From assembly GCA_907165135.1 (NCBI GenBank), contig OU015569.1, positions 11,718,501 through 11,782,500 of the forward strand: DNA of 64,000 nucleotides, read 5' to 3'. A model generated the notes under the pieces. The model was not told the origin of the DNA and did no database searches. It was given only the letters and a program-made list of their open reading frames with translations. Origin of the DNA: Oikopleura dioica (lineage: Eukaryota > Chordata > Appendicularia > Copelata > Oikopleuridae). Every line of letters starts with the position of its first letter. The stretch's first letter is position 1. Below, in pieces: positions 1 to 9,089 of this stretch. The position numbers and the translations under genes are program-made.

Positions 1-3000
1 TCCAGGCAGGAAATGACTGGGCTCAGGCCCGATTCTTTGTAAATTCGACGCTTTCACAAGTTGGAAACGCCTTCGATTTTCTTGAAAACATAGAAGACTA
101 CGTTTAAAACCAATTTTCTACTGTGCGTTTTCCAACTTTGCTTGTTAGTAACTTTGGTGAGAAGAGCGACGATAGAAATGAAATCGCCCATCGCGGCAAG
201 ATGAATGGGAGCTCGATTTCGCTTGTCCAAAGCATTCGGATTCGCGCCATTTTCCAATAGAATCTCGCACATTTTCAAATCGCCTCGCCGCGCGGCCTCG
301 TGAAGAGGAGTCGCTGGATTCTGGGAGGAAGATTGAGCGATGCCTGCTTTTGCAGCTCGAAAATTGGCATTGATTAGGTGCTTACTAATGTTCTTATTCG
401 AGCAATTTTAGTATAAAACTTTATTTATTAGTTTTGTCTTGAAAATTAAAATTTCTAAATATTTATTCGCATTATTTTTAGAGCCCTTATTTTTAGCCAA
501 GCCAGTGAGTCGCTTTCCGTCTTTTTTATCTTTTAGTACCTCGGTGAATCCAGCGCGGCCGTGTTCCACATTCGCGCCTCGCTGAAGCAAAAGCTCGGCA
601 CATTCGGTCGAGCCAGAAATCACAGCGGTAAAGAGAGGCGTCACTCCGAAACAATCGGCCGTGTCCAAGTCGACTCCGGACATGAGAAGGTTCACCAAAA
701 TGCGCGAAGTCTTTTTCGCCGCCGCTTCGTGCAGCGGAGTCCAGCCGCGAATGCAAGGTTGCACGGCGCTTGCTCCCGCCTGCATCAAGCAAATCACCGT
801 TTCGAGGTTTTCTTTCTCCACGGCCAGAAAAAGTGGCGTTTCCTGCCGGTAATTCGCGTAGTTGAGCAAAGAAGCATCGTCGAATGGATTTTCTACCGCT
901 TCCGAGTAGCGGAGGATTAGCTCGCAGCCCTCTTAGAAAATGTCAATAGAAAGTGATACCCTTATTTTATTTCATAGAACAAAAAATTGGGGCTTAAAAT
1001 ATATTTATTTTAAAATTATTTATTAAATTTTTTCATTAAAATTTAATTTTTAAGATTAATTTTTTTATTTAAATTATTTTATTATTTTTATTTATTATTT
1101 TATTTATTTTTTATAAGAAAATTAGGGGAGGTGTCTGGAACCGACAAAAAAATTTCGACAAAATTTGCGTGGAAATTTTCAACCAATCAGAAACCTGGAT
1201 TCGGCAAACCGGCCAATCAGCAGCCGAGTAGCCGCCCACGCAAAATTTGTCGAAATTTTTTGTCTGTTCCAGACGCCATCCCGAAAATTAGGAATCTACT
1301 ACTTTGGTCGAAAAACGCCGAATATTGATGGCTACCCCCTTAGCACGGGAAAACTCAGTATTGAAATTGTTCCAAATCTGCAACAAAAGTTTCAGAGTTC
1401 ATCGCTTATTATTTTCGATAGAAGAAAATTAAGAAAATTATTTGAAATTATGTTTGATAAAAGAACTTTTCACTTATTATTGCCGATAAACAAACAAATG
1501 GGCATTTAATTTCTAAGGTGCTTCTATTTGTCTTTATCGAAGCTCCTCATTCGTAAAAAAAAGCTTACACCTGAAGCTATACCTTTGAAGTTAAGGCTGG
1601 CGGCTTCGCAAAGTGGCGGGTAACCCGAATGATCGCGCAGATAAATCATCTGATAAAGGCGTCAATTTATCGGTCTAAAAGTAAAGCCTTACCTTGGGAA
1701 ACTTTGAAATAATCGTCGCTAGGCATTCGGTGTGTTCCTTTCTGATCGCGTCAAAGACAGGATACCGATCTGCCTTTCCATTCTTCAGGCAATTACGAAG
1801 CGTCTCCATCTGAAGATCAAAATTAGCTCCTCATTTCCGATTGCTTACTTCCTGATGCTCATCTACCGATTTCATCAAAAATAGAGAGGATGTTCCATCT
1901 TTTTTTTACGAGAATATCTACCGGATGATCATTAACGTCAATCACAAAAGTTGGAGGGGAATTTCAAATTTACGAGAGTTACTTACGATGCTGGGATCGC
2001 GACGGCGAATTCCATTTCGGACTTCACAACAAGTCCACTGCAGCGATTCTCGATCGAGTTTTTCTTTCGCTGCTCGGCGGTCTTTCTTTTTCAGCTTTCA
2101 ACAATAAATTTGGCATAACTTGGCTCGGTAACCTGTGTAATAAACCTGAGACAGGGCCGAAAAAGACTGCTTATAAACTTTAACTTACTTCCAAGAAGAA
2201 AAAAATCTCAGCACCCTAAGTCAGGACCCTGAGTTAGGACCCTGAGTCAAGACCCTGAGTTAGGACCCTGAGACAGGACCCTGAGTCAGGACCCTGAGAC
2301 AGGACCCTGAGTCAGCACCCTGAGTCAGGACCCTGAGTCAGGACCCTGAGACAGGACCCTGAGTCAGAACCCTGAGTCAGGACCCTGAGTCAGGTTTTCT
2401 ATACCGCTGGGATCGACAAATTGCAAAGAAAACCTGAGTCAGGGTCCTGAGTCAGCTTTCATTAAAGCCGAAAAATTCTTTTAGGACCCTGACTCAGGTT
2501 TTCTACACAGATTGGCAAGCCGAGCACAATCATTTTTGATAAATATGAAGCCGTCCCAGAAGCTGCGAGCTGAAAAATGTATGAACAACTGGCTGATCGA
2601 CATTTTCATATTCTGCTTCGATTCTAGCGTTGTTTTCCGCCAATCGTCGGTTGTGGTAATTTACTTCTGCGTCCGAAATGCCCGCTGAAGCCTGCGCCAT
2701 TTGCCGTTCGATTTCCGTCACTCTCGGATTTCCAGAATTTTGTCGATTGTTGAGACTTTCGCTGATCGCGCCCTGAATTTTCAAATTCAATATCTGAAAA
2801 TCATCAATTTCCAAATCAAAAAGTTGGTACTTGAATCTCTTGCTCGTCTCTTGAAATTCCAGCCTGGAGAGCGATATTCGTCGATTGCTGGTCATTTCCA
2901 AATTCAAGATTTGTGTTTTCGCTTCTTTCATTTTTAAGTTTTAGAAATTGAACTTTTTTATTTCGCTAATTTAAAATTAAATTTCCTGTAATTTTCGCGC

Positions 3001-3050
3001 AGCGAGTTGAGAATCGCCTGACTGAGATCGTCATCGTCGAAATCGTTCAT
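1..3050 (-). CDS. ASB14/ASB15-like ankyrin-repeat protein with N-terminal UIMs, 3' end off window
   Basis: Likely substrate receptor of a cullin-5 E3 ligase (ASB family), cytosolic. Exons on the minus strand: 3050-2986, 2924-2831, 2772-about 2560, about 2095-1987, 1875-1849, 1809-1693, 1649-1571, 931-540, 320-153, then leaving the window. The first exon carries a ubiquitin-interacting motif (DDDDLSQAILNSL), and joining exons 2 and 3 gives a second (DEQEIQGAISESL). Ankyrin repeats follow, including QPCIRGWTPLHEAA and FGVTPLFTAV, a pattern typical of ASB14/15. N-terminal UIMs are also known in this subgroup. The SOCS box would lie outside the window. The first intron (2985-2925) appears to be GA-AG. 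The join between exons at about 1987 and 1875 is not in frame with simple GT-AG splicing; an A8 tract at 1900-1907 reversed may hide a frameshift. A MITE fills 2119-2530. Confidence 0.72.
1127..1276. mobile_element. MITE, family B (GTGTCTGGAACCGACAAAAA ends)
   Basis: Long terminal inverted repeats: GTCTGGAACCGACAAAAA at the left and its complement near 1250-1272, around a core containing AACCAATCAG and GGCCAATCAG. It lies in the intron 932-1570 of the ASB-like gene. A second copy is at 20286-20444. Confidence 0.8.
2119..2530. mobile_element. CTGGG/CCCAG-family MITE with expanded internal tandem repeat
   Basis: Ends TTGGCTCGGTAACCTGTG and CAGATTGGCAAGCCGAG are degenerate versions of the CTGGGCTCGGCAACCTGTG family ends. 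Between them the motif CCTGAGTCAGGA has been amplified about 14 times (2212-2397). It lies in an intron of the ASB-like gene. Confidence 0.8.
2212..2397. repeat. Minisatellite of about 13-bp CCCTGAGTCAGGA units
   Basis: Roughly 14 head-to-tail copies with GTTAGGA, GACAGGA and GTCAGCA variants. The unit is the sub-terminal motif of the surrounding MITE, so this is an internal expansion of the element and not an independent satellite. Confidence 0.9.
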
Positions 3051-4050
3051 TTTCTCTCAAGACGAAAAGCGCATTTGTCATCTCGCAGGGAAAGGGCTTA
3101 TCGGCCCCCTGTGAGAGAGAAAGCTCTAGAATCGTTATGCCAAATTTTTAACTCAGACTAATCAATTGATAAGTGCCATTCAGTGCCTTTAGAGTTCATC
3201 TTTCGAAAAATTATTTAAAAGCTAAAGCTTGATTTGAGCTGATGATGACAACTGAAAGAAAACTTGAAGTGACGAATTAGATCTGTAAAAGGAAAAATCG
3301 ATCTCAAATGAATTTTTATAGTTAATCGGAAGTATACAATTAGGATTGGTAAAGGACCTATTCTTCTATAATCTGGCTAGAATTGGTATGAATCATGCCG
3401 TATGATACCCCTAACTTAGGCTAAGTCCCCTAACTCTAAAGCCTAACCCAGGGGCTACTCCCCGAGCCCCCTCCCCTCAGGCCTAACCCAGGAGCTTCGC
3501 CCCCGGAACCCCCAGTAGATACTCCAAGCCCCCTAACCGAGAAAAGGTTTCATACCAATTCTAGCTATATTATAGAAGAATTGGTCTTCTACCTTATTTG
3601 ATATTCTAATTGTATTCTTCAAACGGACCTCCAAGGCTTCGAGTCGAAGCGCTCAAAAGCAAACTAAAAGATGTTTGTAGCTTGTCAAATGCACACCGTG
3701 CCATTTCTATCTACAATAACAAAGCACTTCTTGTTTCATTGAAAGCTTATTTCTGGCGGCTATCTTAGTTTAATTGACAGCATGCTCTTTTTTGATCCAT
3801 CAATTGAAAAAATGATAACAGTAAATGAAAACGCTACCAAATCTCCCTTCCCCGAGGTAGAACGCTTTGTTCTTGTTCTCGCTAGTTTGGACCAGATTTT
3901 TCTTTAGAATCTTTGAAAATGAAAGCCTTCTTTATCAAAAGTACTTAGAGAAGCGATAACTGATAATTTGCTTGATAATTTTGCCCACATTCATTTTTCC
4001 TAGCTTTGCGCAGCGCCATCGAAGGGAGATAGTCAGAATTTCCCTGTATC
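3051..4050. other. Intergenic region with one MITE, no gene seen
   Basis: No convincing exon. It holds an inverted-repeat element at about 3363-3592, with arms ATTCTTCTATAATCTGGCTAG and CTAGCTATATTATAGAAGAAT around a core of degenerate CCTAACCC repeats. The remainder is AT-rich sequence between the divergently transcribed ASB-like gene and the 4.1 kb peptide gene. Confidence 0.6.
3363..3592. mobile_element. Inverted-repeat element with telomere-like core
   Basis: Arms of about 30 bp containing TAGAATTGGTATGAA at the left and TTCATACCAATTCTAG at the right. The internal sequence is rich in CCCTAA and CCTAACCC variants. No target duplication could be fixed by eye. Confidence 0.7.
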
Positions 4051-4059
4051 TAGTACAAC

Positions 4060-4067
4060 TATAAAAG
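4060..4067 (+). promoter_or_regulatory. TATA box of the 4.1 kb secreted peptide gene
   Basis: TATAAAAG lies 61 nt upstream of the ATG at 4121, leaving room for a transcription start near 4090. The context CTATAAAAGGAAAA is a strong match. Confidence 0.7.
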
Positions 4068-4120
4068 GAAAAAACAATCGCCAACAGAGCCAAACAGAAA
4101 ACACAAGCCAAAAGAAGAAC

Positions 4121-4303
4121 ATGCAAAAACTGATCTTCTTTAGCTTCGCCCTCTTCCTCTTTTCCTCGCTGATAACAGTAGCGAGCGCGCAGCCAAACGG
4201 AAGCTACAGTATCGAACGCTGCCTGCAGACGCCTTCCTGCATTCGCCTTTTGCAGCGGCGCAGAAATTTGAAACGCCGAAGTTGGGGAAATATTTTCTGG
4301 TAA
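4121..4303 (+). CDS. Short secreted basic peptide precursor
   Basis: A single-exon 60-codon frame. Residues 1-23 form a textbook signal peptide (hydrophobic run, then VASA before Gln24). The mature part has two cysteines nine residues apart positioned for one disulfide, then an arginine/lysine-rich stretch (RRRNLKRRSW) and the aromatic end GNIFW. The dibasic sites would allow prohormone-type cleavage, so a bioactive peptide or an antimicrobial peptide are both possible; I recognise no family. Supported by a TATA box 61 nt upstream and an AATAAATAA polyadenylation signal near 4331. Confidence 0.62.
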   Translation: MQKLIFFSFALFLFSSLITVASAQPNGSYSIERCLQTPSCIRLLQRRRNLKRRSWGNIFW

Positions 4304-4639
4304 ACCCTGCTTTTCCGACTAAAATAATGATAAATAAATAACACAAAAAAACTGACTTGATTCCTTTTTACGAAATTCTATTAAAATTTTTGAACAAACA
4401 ATTGTTCAATGTTCGTCGAGACGGCAGATTAAAAACGTTTTCAAGTGGCACTTATCATCATCAACCCTTTATTGCGCATTTTACTTATCAGCAACTCCAT
4501 GGTCAGCCCCTGGACTAATCCCAATCGATGGCGTAAAAATCTTTCGTGTCCGTTCTATTCAAAAAATCGTCTAATTGACATGAAACTTACTTTGAAGCTA
4601 GCAAATCTAGCAAAAGAAATTTCATTAGAAAAATCCTGA

Positions 4640-4980
4640 TCTGGGCTTGGCAACCTGTTCAGAAACGGAAGCTAGGCCCTGAATAACCAAAAATGAATAG
4701 CCGCGTAGCGGCTTTTAAAACGTAGCCGCGAAGCGGCTTGCCAAGAATTTTAATACGATTAAAATGGGTATACTAGCGAGCCGCTTTGCGGCTTCGTTTC
4801 AAAAAGCCGCTACGCGGCTTTTAATTTTAGATTTTTCAGAGCCTGACTCAGTTTTTTTTACTCAGGTTGCTGAGCCTGGCTGTTTAGAAAACCTGAGTCA
4901 GGGTCTGAAAAAGCTTTGATACTAATTGAAAATATCAGGCCCTGACTCAGGTTTTCTTCAACTTTAAACTGGCCCGTAGT
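4640..4980. mobile_element. Two adjacent CTGGG-family MITEs
   Basis: CTGGGCTTGGCAACCTG starts at about 4640. The core has AGCCGCGTAGCGGCTTTT hairpins, and the right end ...CAGGTTGCTGAGCCTGG is near 4884. A second, shorter unit with CCTGAGTCAGGGTC and GGCCCTGACTCAGG follows to about 4978. The region 4304-5370 otherwise holds no gene that I can support. Confidence 0.75.
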
Positions 4981-5371
4981 ATTCATATTCATTTTATTGG
5001 AGATTGGAGATCTAAGAAGGAAATGAAGAAGCGATCAAGTTTTCGAGTAAACACCATTTTTAGTAAAAATTTTTACGCAAAAAATGATAAACGGGTTCGC
5101 CTTCCGTATTTTCTCCCTTCCCGTTGCTCGGCGAAATGATAAGCTTGAGTAACGAACATTAGTTTATGTTATTTTGCGATTCTCGAAGAAGAATATTCTC
5201 GGCTTGAACTTCCATTTTTCAATTGACTCTTCAAAGTTAATTGTAAGACAAAGTCCAAATTCATTAAATAATAACCAACTTTCAATAAATCGTAAAAACG
5301 CAATTGTCTTCAAATATCACGAAGTTTTCCACTCCTCGAAGAATATTAGATTCTGAGCGACAGAGAGAAAA

Positions 5372-8300
5372 ATGAAGTTGTCAAGTGCTCTTTTGGCAGT
5401 TTCTGCTTACAGCAGGTACTTTTTCATCCAAAAAAGAGGTTTTTTTTCTAGCACGTTTTTTTCAGCCCAACTCAGTTGAATGCTGATAAGGCGACAGAAG
5501 TAGACACGAAAGATGCTGGCTGGATCAGCTGCTACTACACCAACTGGTCCCAGTACCGGCCAGACTATGGCACGTACTTTCCGGAAGACATGGACGCCTC
5601 TCTCTGCACCCATCTGATCTACGCTTTTGCCGAAATGCACAATACAGGTAAACATACAGCTCCTTTTTTCACGGCCAAAGAATGTTTGGCAAAGGTGTTC
5701 CAAAATGATTCTGATCAGCTGATAGCAGGTGGAGAGGTAGATTATTATCAGTTTCTGGGAGTATTAGAGCATGACCTTGGGTATAAAAATTGACGGAAAG
5801 GAGTCAAGAATCAGAATTTTAAAATGAAACAAAACCTAGCCAAAGTTCTCCGATCCCGACAGGAATCATTTTTTCTATAAATAAATATTTCTTTAAAATG
5901 ATACATTATTAATTGATCTACGTACTAAGTATTCCAGACGTCAATAAAAATGATTGAAATTTATGCACCTTTATTATCTTAGTATCAGTCTTATCTTAGT
6001 ATCTTTAATTGAGCGGCCCATTTTTCCTGTGTAATTTAGCGCTGTCTTTGAAAACCTTACGTCTTAATTGGCGCTCCCTAAATTGCAACAAAAACAGCTC
6101 TTTCGTACGTTTATCTGAAGAGCCATTTATTAAGGCAGCGAATGGACGATCAAGGAGTACGAATGGAACGACGAGGCAATGTACGCCAGATTCATGGCGA
6201 ACAAAAAGGGCGCAAAGACGCTCCTCGCCGTCGGCGGCTGGAATCACGGAAGCACTCGATTCACCCAAATGCTCGACTCTGGCGAAAGTGGAATTCGAAA
6301 ATGGGCCCAAAACTCCATCGCCTTCTGCAAGCGACACGGCTTCGACGGCTTCGATGTCGATTGGGAGTACCCAGCGATGACGACTGTCGACGTTTCGCCT
6401 CAAGAAGACTATTACCGGTACCAGCGAATGATCGAAATTCTCAGGGAAGAAGTCGACAAGCACCCAGGTTTGAAAACTGGGCTCGGCAACCTGAATAGAA
6501 AACCTGAGTCAGGGTCCGCAAGAGCAAAAATGAAAAGCCGCGTAGCGGCTTTTAGAAACGAAGCCGCGAAGCGGCTTCGCAAGATTATTATTCCATCTTA
6601 TATTTAAATTCTAGCGAAGCCGCCTTGCGGCTTCGTTTCTAAAAAGCCGCTACGCGGCTTTTCATTTTTGCTCTTGCAGACCCTGACTCAGGTTTTCTAC
6701 TCAGGTTGCCGAGCCCAGTTCGAAAATAATCATGAAAAATAGCGACTTTACCTCTAAATTAGGCTTCTTGCTGACTGTTGCCGTCGGCATCCCAGAAAAA
6801 ATGATCTACCGAATCGACGGAAAGAACCCGGCGTACGACGTCGTCCATTTGACGCAACACGTGGACATGGTCAATTTGATGGCGTACGACGTGCACGGTC
6901 ATTGGGAGGACAAGACTGGACACCAAATGCCGGCCCACATCAAAAGAGCCGACGACCGACTGGGCTACACCGACAGCGTCGAGTGGATTTTGGAAAACTG
7001 GATCGTCCAAGGCGCGAATCCCCAGAAGTTGAGCTTGGGACTCGCCTCCTACGGTCGTGGCTTCACCCTGGAATCCTCCGCCAATCACGGGTACATGGCT
7101 CCCGCCAAGCTCGACACCAACACCGGACTCTACTCTGGCGCGCCGGGCAAGTACACTCGCGAGCCGGGCTTCTTGTCTTACTACGAAATCTGCGAGAAGA
7201 TCAACGAAGGCTGGAAGACGGTCTGGGACGAGGAGATCTCAGCCACTTACGCTCACGGCGGCGACCAATGGATCGGCTTTGACAACGAAGAAAGCATCCG
7301 ATACAAGGTAAGAACCTTGTCTAGCTCAGTTCGTAAACCTGAGTCAGGGTTTTAAAGGAGCTTTAAGGACCCCCGTCAGCTTTTTCGAAAAATCGAATTT
7401 CGGAATTTTTAAATTTTGACCCCGGAAATGGATTCTTCGGGTCAAAAAACGATTTTGAGGCTTCATTTTTGGGGGTCTTTCTCGACTCCTTCACCCCCAA
7501 AATCGCATTTGAAAATTGGACTTTTCGCCGAAAATTGACGAATTTGCCCTAATTTTGGCAAAAATATCGAATTTTCTTGGTCAAATATTCCTCTTATCAG
7601 GTTTTTGAAGCAAGGTTAACCTGAGGACGCATTAACAACCAAAAATATGGCGTTTTTCAAAATTTCCATTTCTTGGAGAAAAGGCTGACGGGGGTCCTTA
7701 ATAAGTGAAGCCCTTATTTGATTCCACCAAAAGATAGTTCAATCCTTTATCTATTTTGTTCCTAAGACGGGAATATTAAATTTGGGTAATTTTTAACACA
7801 AAAATTTTCCATCAAAATTGGTTTTCTTTGAAAATTTTCAGCTGGCAGATTTGAGCGCAACTGAAAAATCCAAAAATATTGGAAATTGAAATTTGTGGTT
7901 CAAGAAACTTGCGCTTTTGAAAAAAGATAAGGGTGTCACTCAATTAAATCGATGAGAGAAAAGGAAAAAATAAGTAAATTTTCCAGGTGAAATTGGCGAA
8001 ACACTACCGCCTCGGTGGAATTATGTGGTGGACACTTGACGACGACGACTTCAAAGGTAACATTCAGGTCAACACTTGGTATTTTCTCCGCGAAACGAAT
8101 TTTGAAAATCGCGATTAGGAAACTACTGCGGATCTCGATATCCTCTTCTTTCCGCTGGTTACGACGAGTGGTTCCACGGCGGAGCAGCGCCAACCGGCGG
8201 CCCGACCACACCTAATTCATCAACCACGAGGTCGACAACTACAACTAAGCAAACAACGACCTCGAACGGTGTCACGCCCGATTGCGGTAACTCGCCTGAC

Positions 8301-8538
8301 GGTTACTACAACCACCCGCAGTACTGCGACCACTACTTCCAGGAACGGTTTTAGAGGGCGACTTTTTTGTAATCAATTTGGTAATTTCGAGGCAAAAACC
8401 TAAAATCAGTGCTCCAACGGAATCCTGTACGACTTCACCTGTCCTCCAGGAACTTACTGGGAGCCGAACTCGCGAATTTGCGAGCATTCTTTGTCGGTTG
8501 ACTGCTGTGACGGACAACGACCCTGCAACGGATTCTGA
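5372..8538 (+). CDS. Secreted GH18 chitinase with C-terminal CBM14 chitin-binding domain
   Basis: Exons: 5372-5415, 5466-5647, 6135-6467, 6763-7307, 7987-8056, 8119-8342, 8410-8538; 508 codons, all phases agree. The signal peptide is in exon 1. The GH18 catalytic signature FDGFDVDWEYP (DxxDxDxE; the Glu is the acid/base) is at about residue 150. Other GH18 landmarks are LLAVGGWN, MAYDVHGHW and MWWTLDDDDF. A Thr-rich linker follows, then a six-Cys peritrophin-A/CBM14 module. It should hydrolyse chitin extracellularly. Introns 1-5 are GT-AG. The last (8343-8409) must be GA-AG, because only CAG|GAACGG joined to CAG|TGC keeps the CBM14 frame. Introns 6468-6762 and 7308-7986 each contain a different MITE. 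Confidence 0.93.
6477..6718. mobile_element. CTGGG/CCCAG-family MITE in chitinase intron 3
   Basis: 242 bp, from CTGGGCTCGGCAACCTG to CAGGTTGCCGAGCCCAG, with AGCCGCGTAGCGGCTTTT hairpins inside. Flanked by an 8-bp target duplication TTTGAAAA/TTCGAAAA. It is nested inside a normal GT-AG intron, so it is an intronic insertion and not a new intron. Confidence 0.9.
7363..7701. mobile_element. 339-bp MITE, family D (TTAAGGACCCCCGTC ends), in chitinase intron 4
   Basis: Ends TTAAGGACCCCCGTCAGC and GCTGACGGGGGTCCTTAA. The whole body is matched, in inverted orientation, by 32450-32787 (338 bp), including GGGTCAAAAAACGATTTTGA and AAATGGATTC. Confidence 0.88.
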
Positions 8539-8702
8539 GTTTATCTGCTCCGCTTTGAGAATAAAATTTAAAGAGATTAAGGACTTGACTAATAAGCTCA
8601 CACGTTTTAGCGGCCTAGCCGTTCACCGGAAGTAAGCTCGATCATCCGACAAAAATGTCGATAAAGCAGAAAGAGTGTTCTTCAAGGATCTGATTTTTGA
8701 TA

Positions 8703-8877
8703 TTGACACCCTTATTTTGCCTTATCAAAATACAGTTTAAACATTTCTCCAGCCCCCTATTGAAGTTAGAAAATATAAATTTAAGGGGTGACCCCTTATT
8801 TAAAAATTTAGACTTCGATAGGAAGTTGACAAAGGTTCAAACTACATTTTGCTAGTAGGAGCAAATAAGGGTGTCAA
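8703..8877. mobile_element. MITE, family E (TGACACCCTTATT ends)
   Basis: TTGACACCCTTATTTTGC at the left and GCAAATAAGGGTGTCAA at the right. It is a member of the commonest short element family in the window, whose GTGACACCCTTATTTT end recurs dozens of times. Confidence 0.75.
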
Positions 8878-9089
8878 TGAGAAAGTAGTGCTCGAAAATT
8901 CAAGTCTCGGTTATAACTAATAGTGTCTACGTTCACCAAAACGGGTTAAAAAGTGCTAGAAAAGACGTAATCGAGCGTGGGAGAGCGAAACGAAACTCAA
9001 AGATAAGAAAAGACTTGAACTGCGTTTTCGTCGAGTCATCTCTTTTAATTTCGTCTTGGAAGCAAGTTTTATTGAAGATTTTTGAAATT

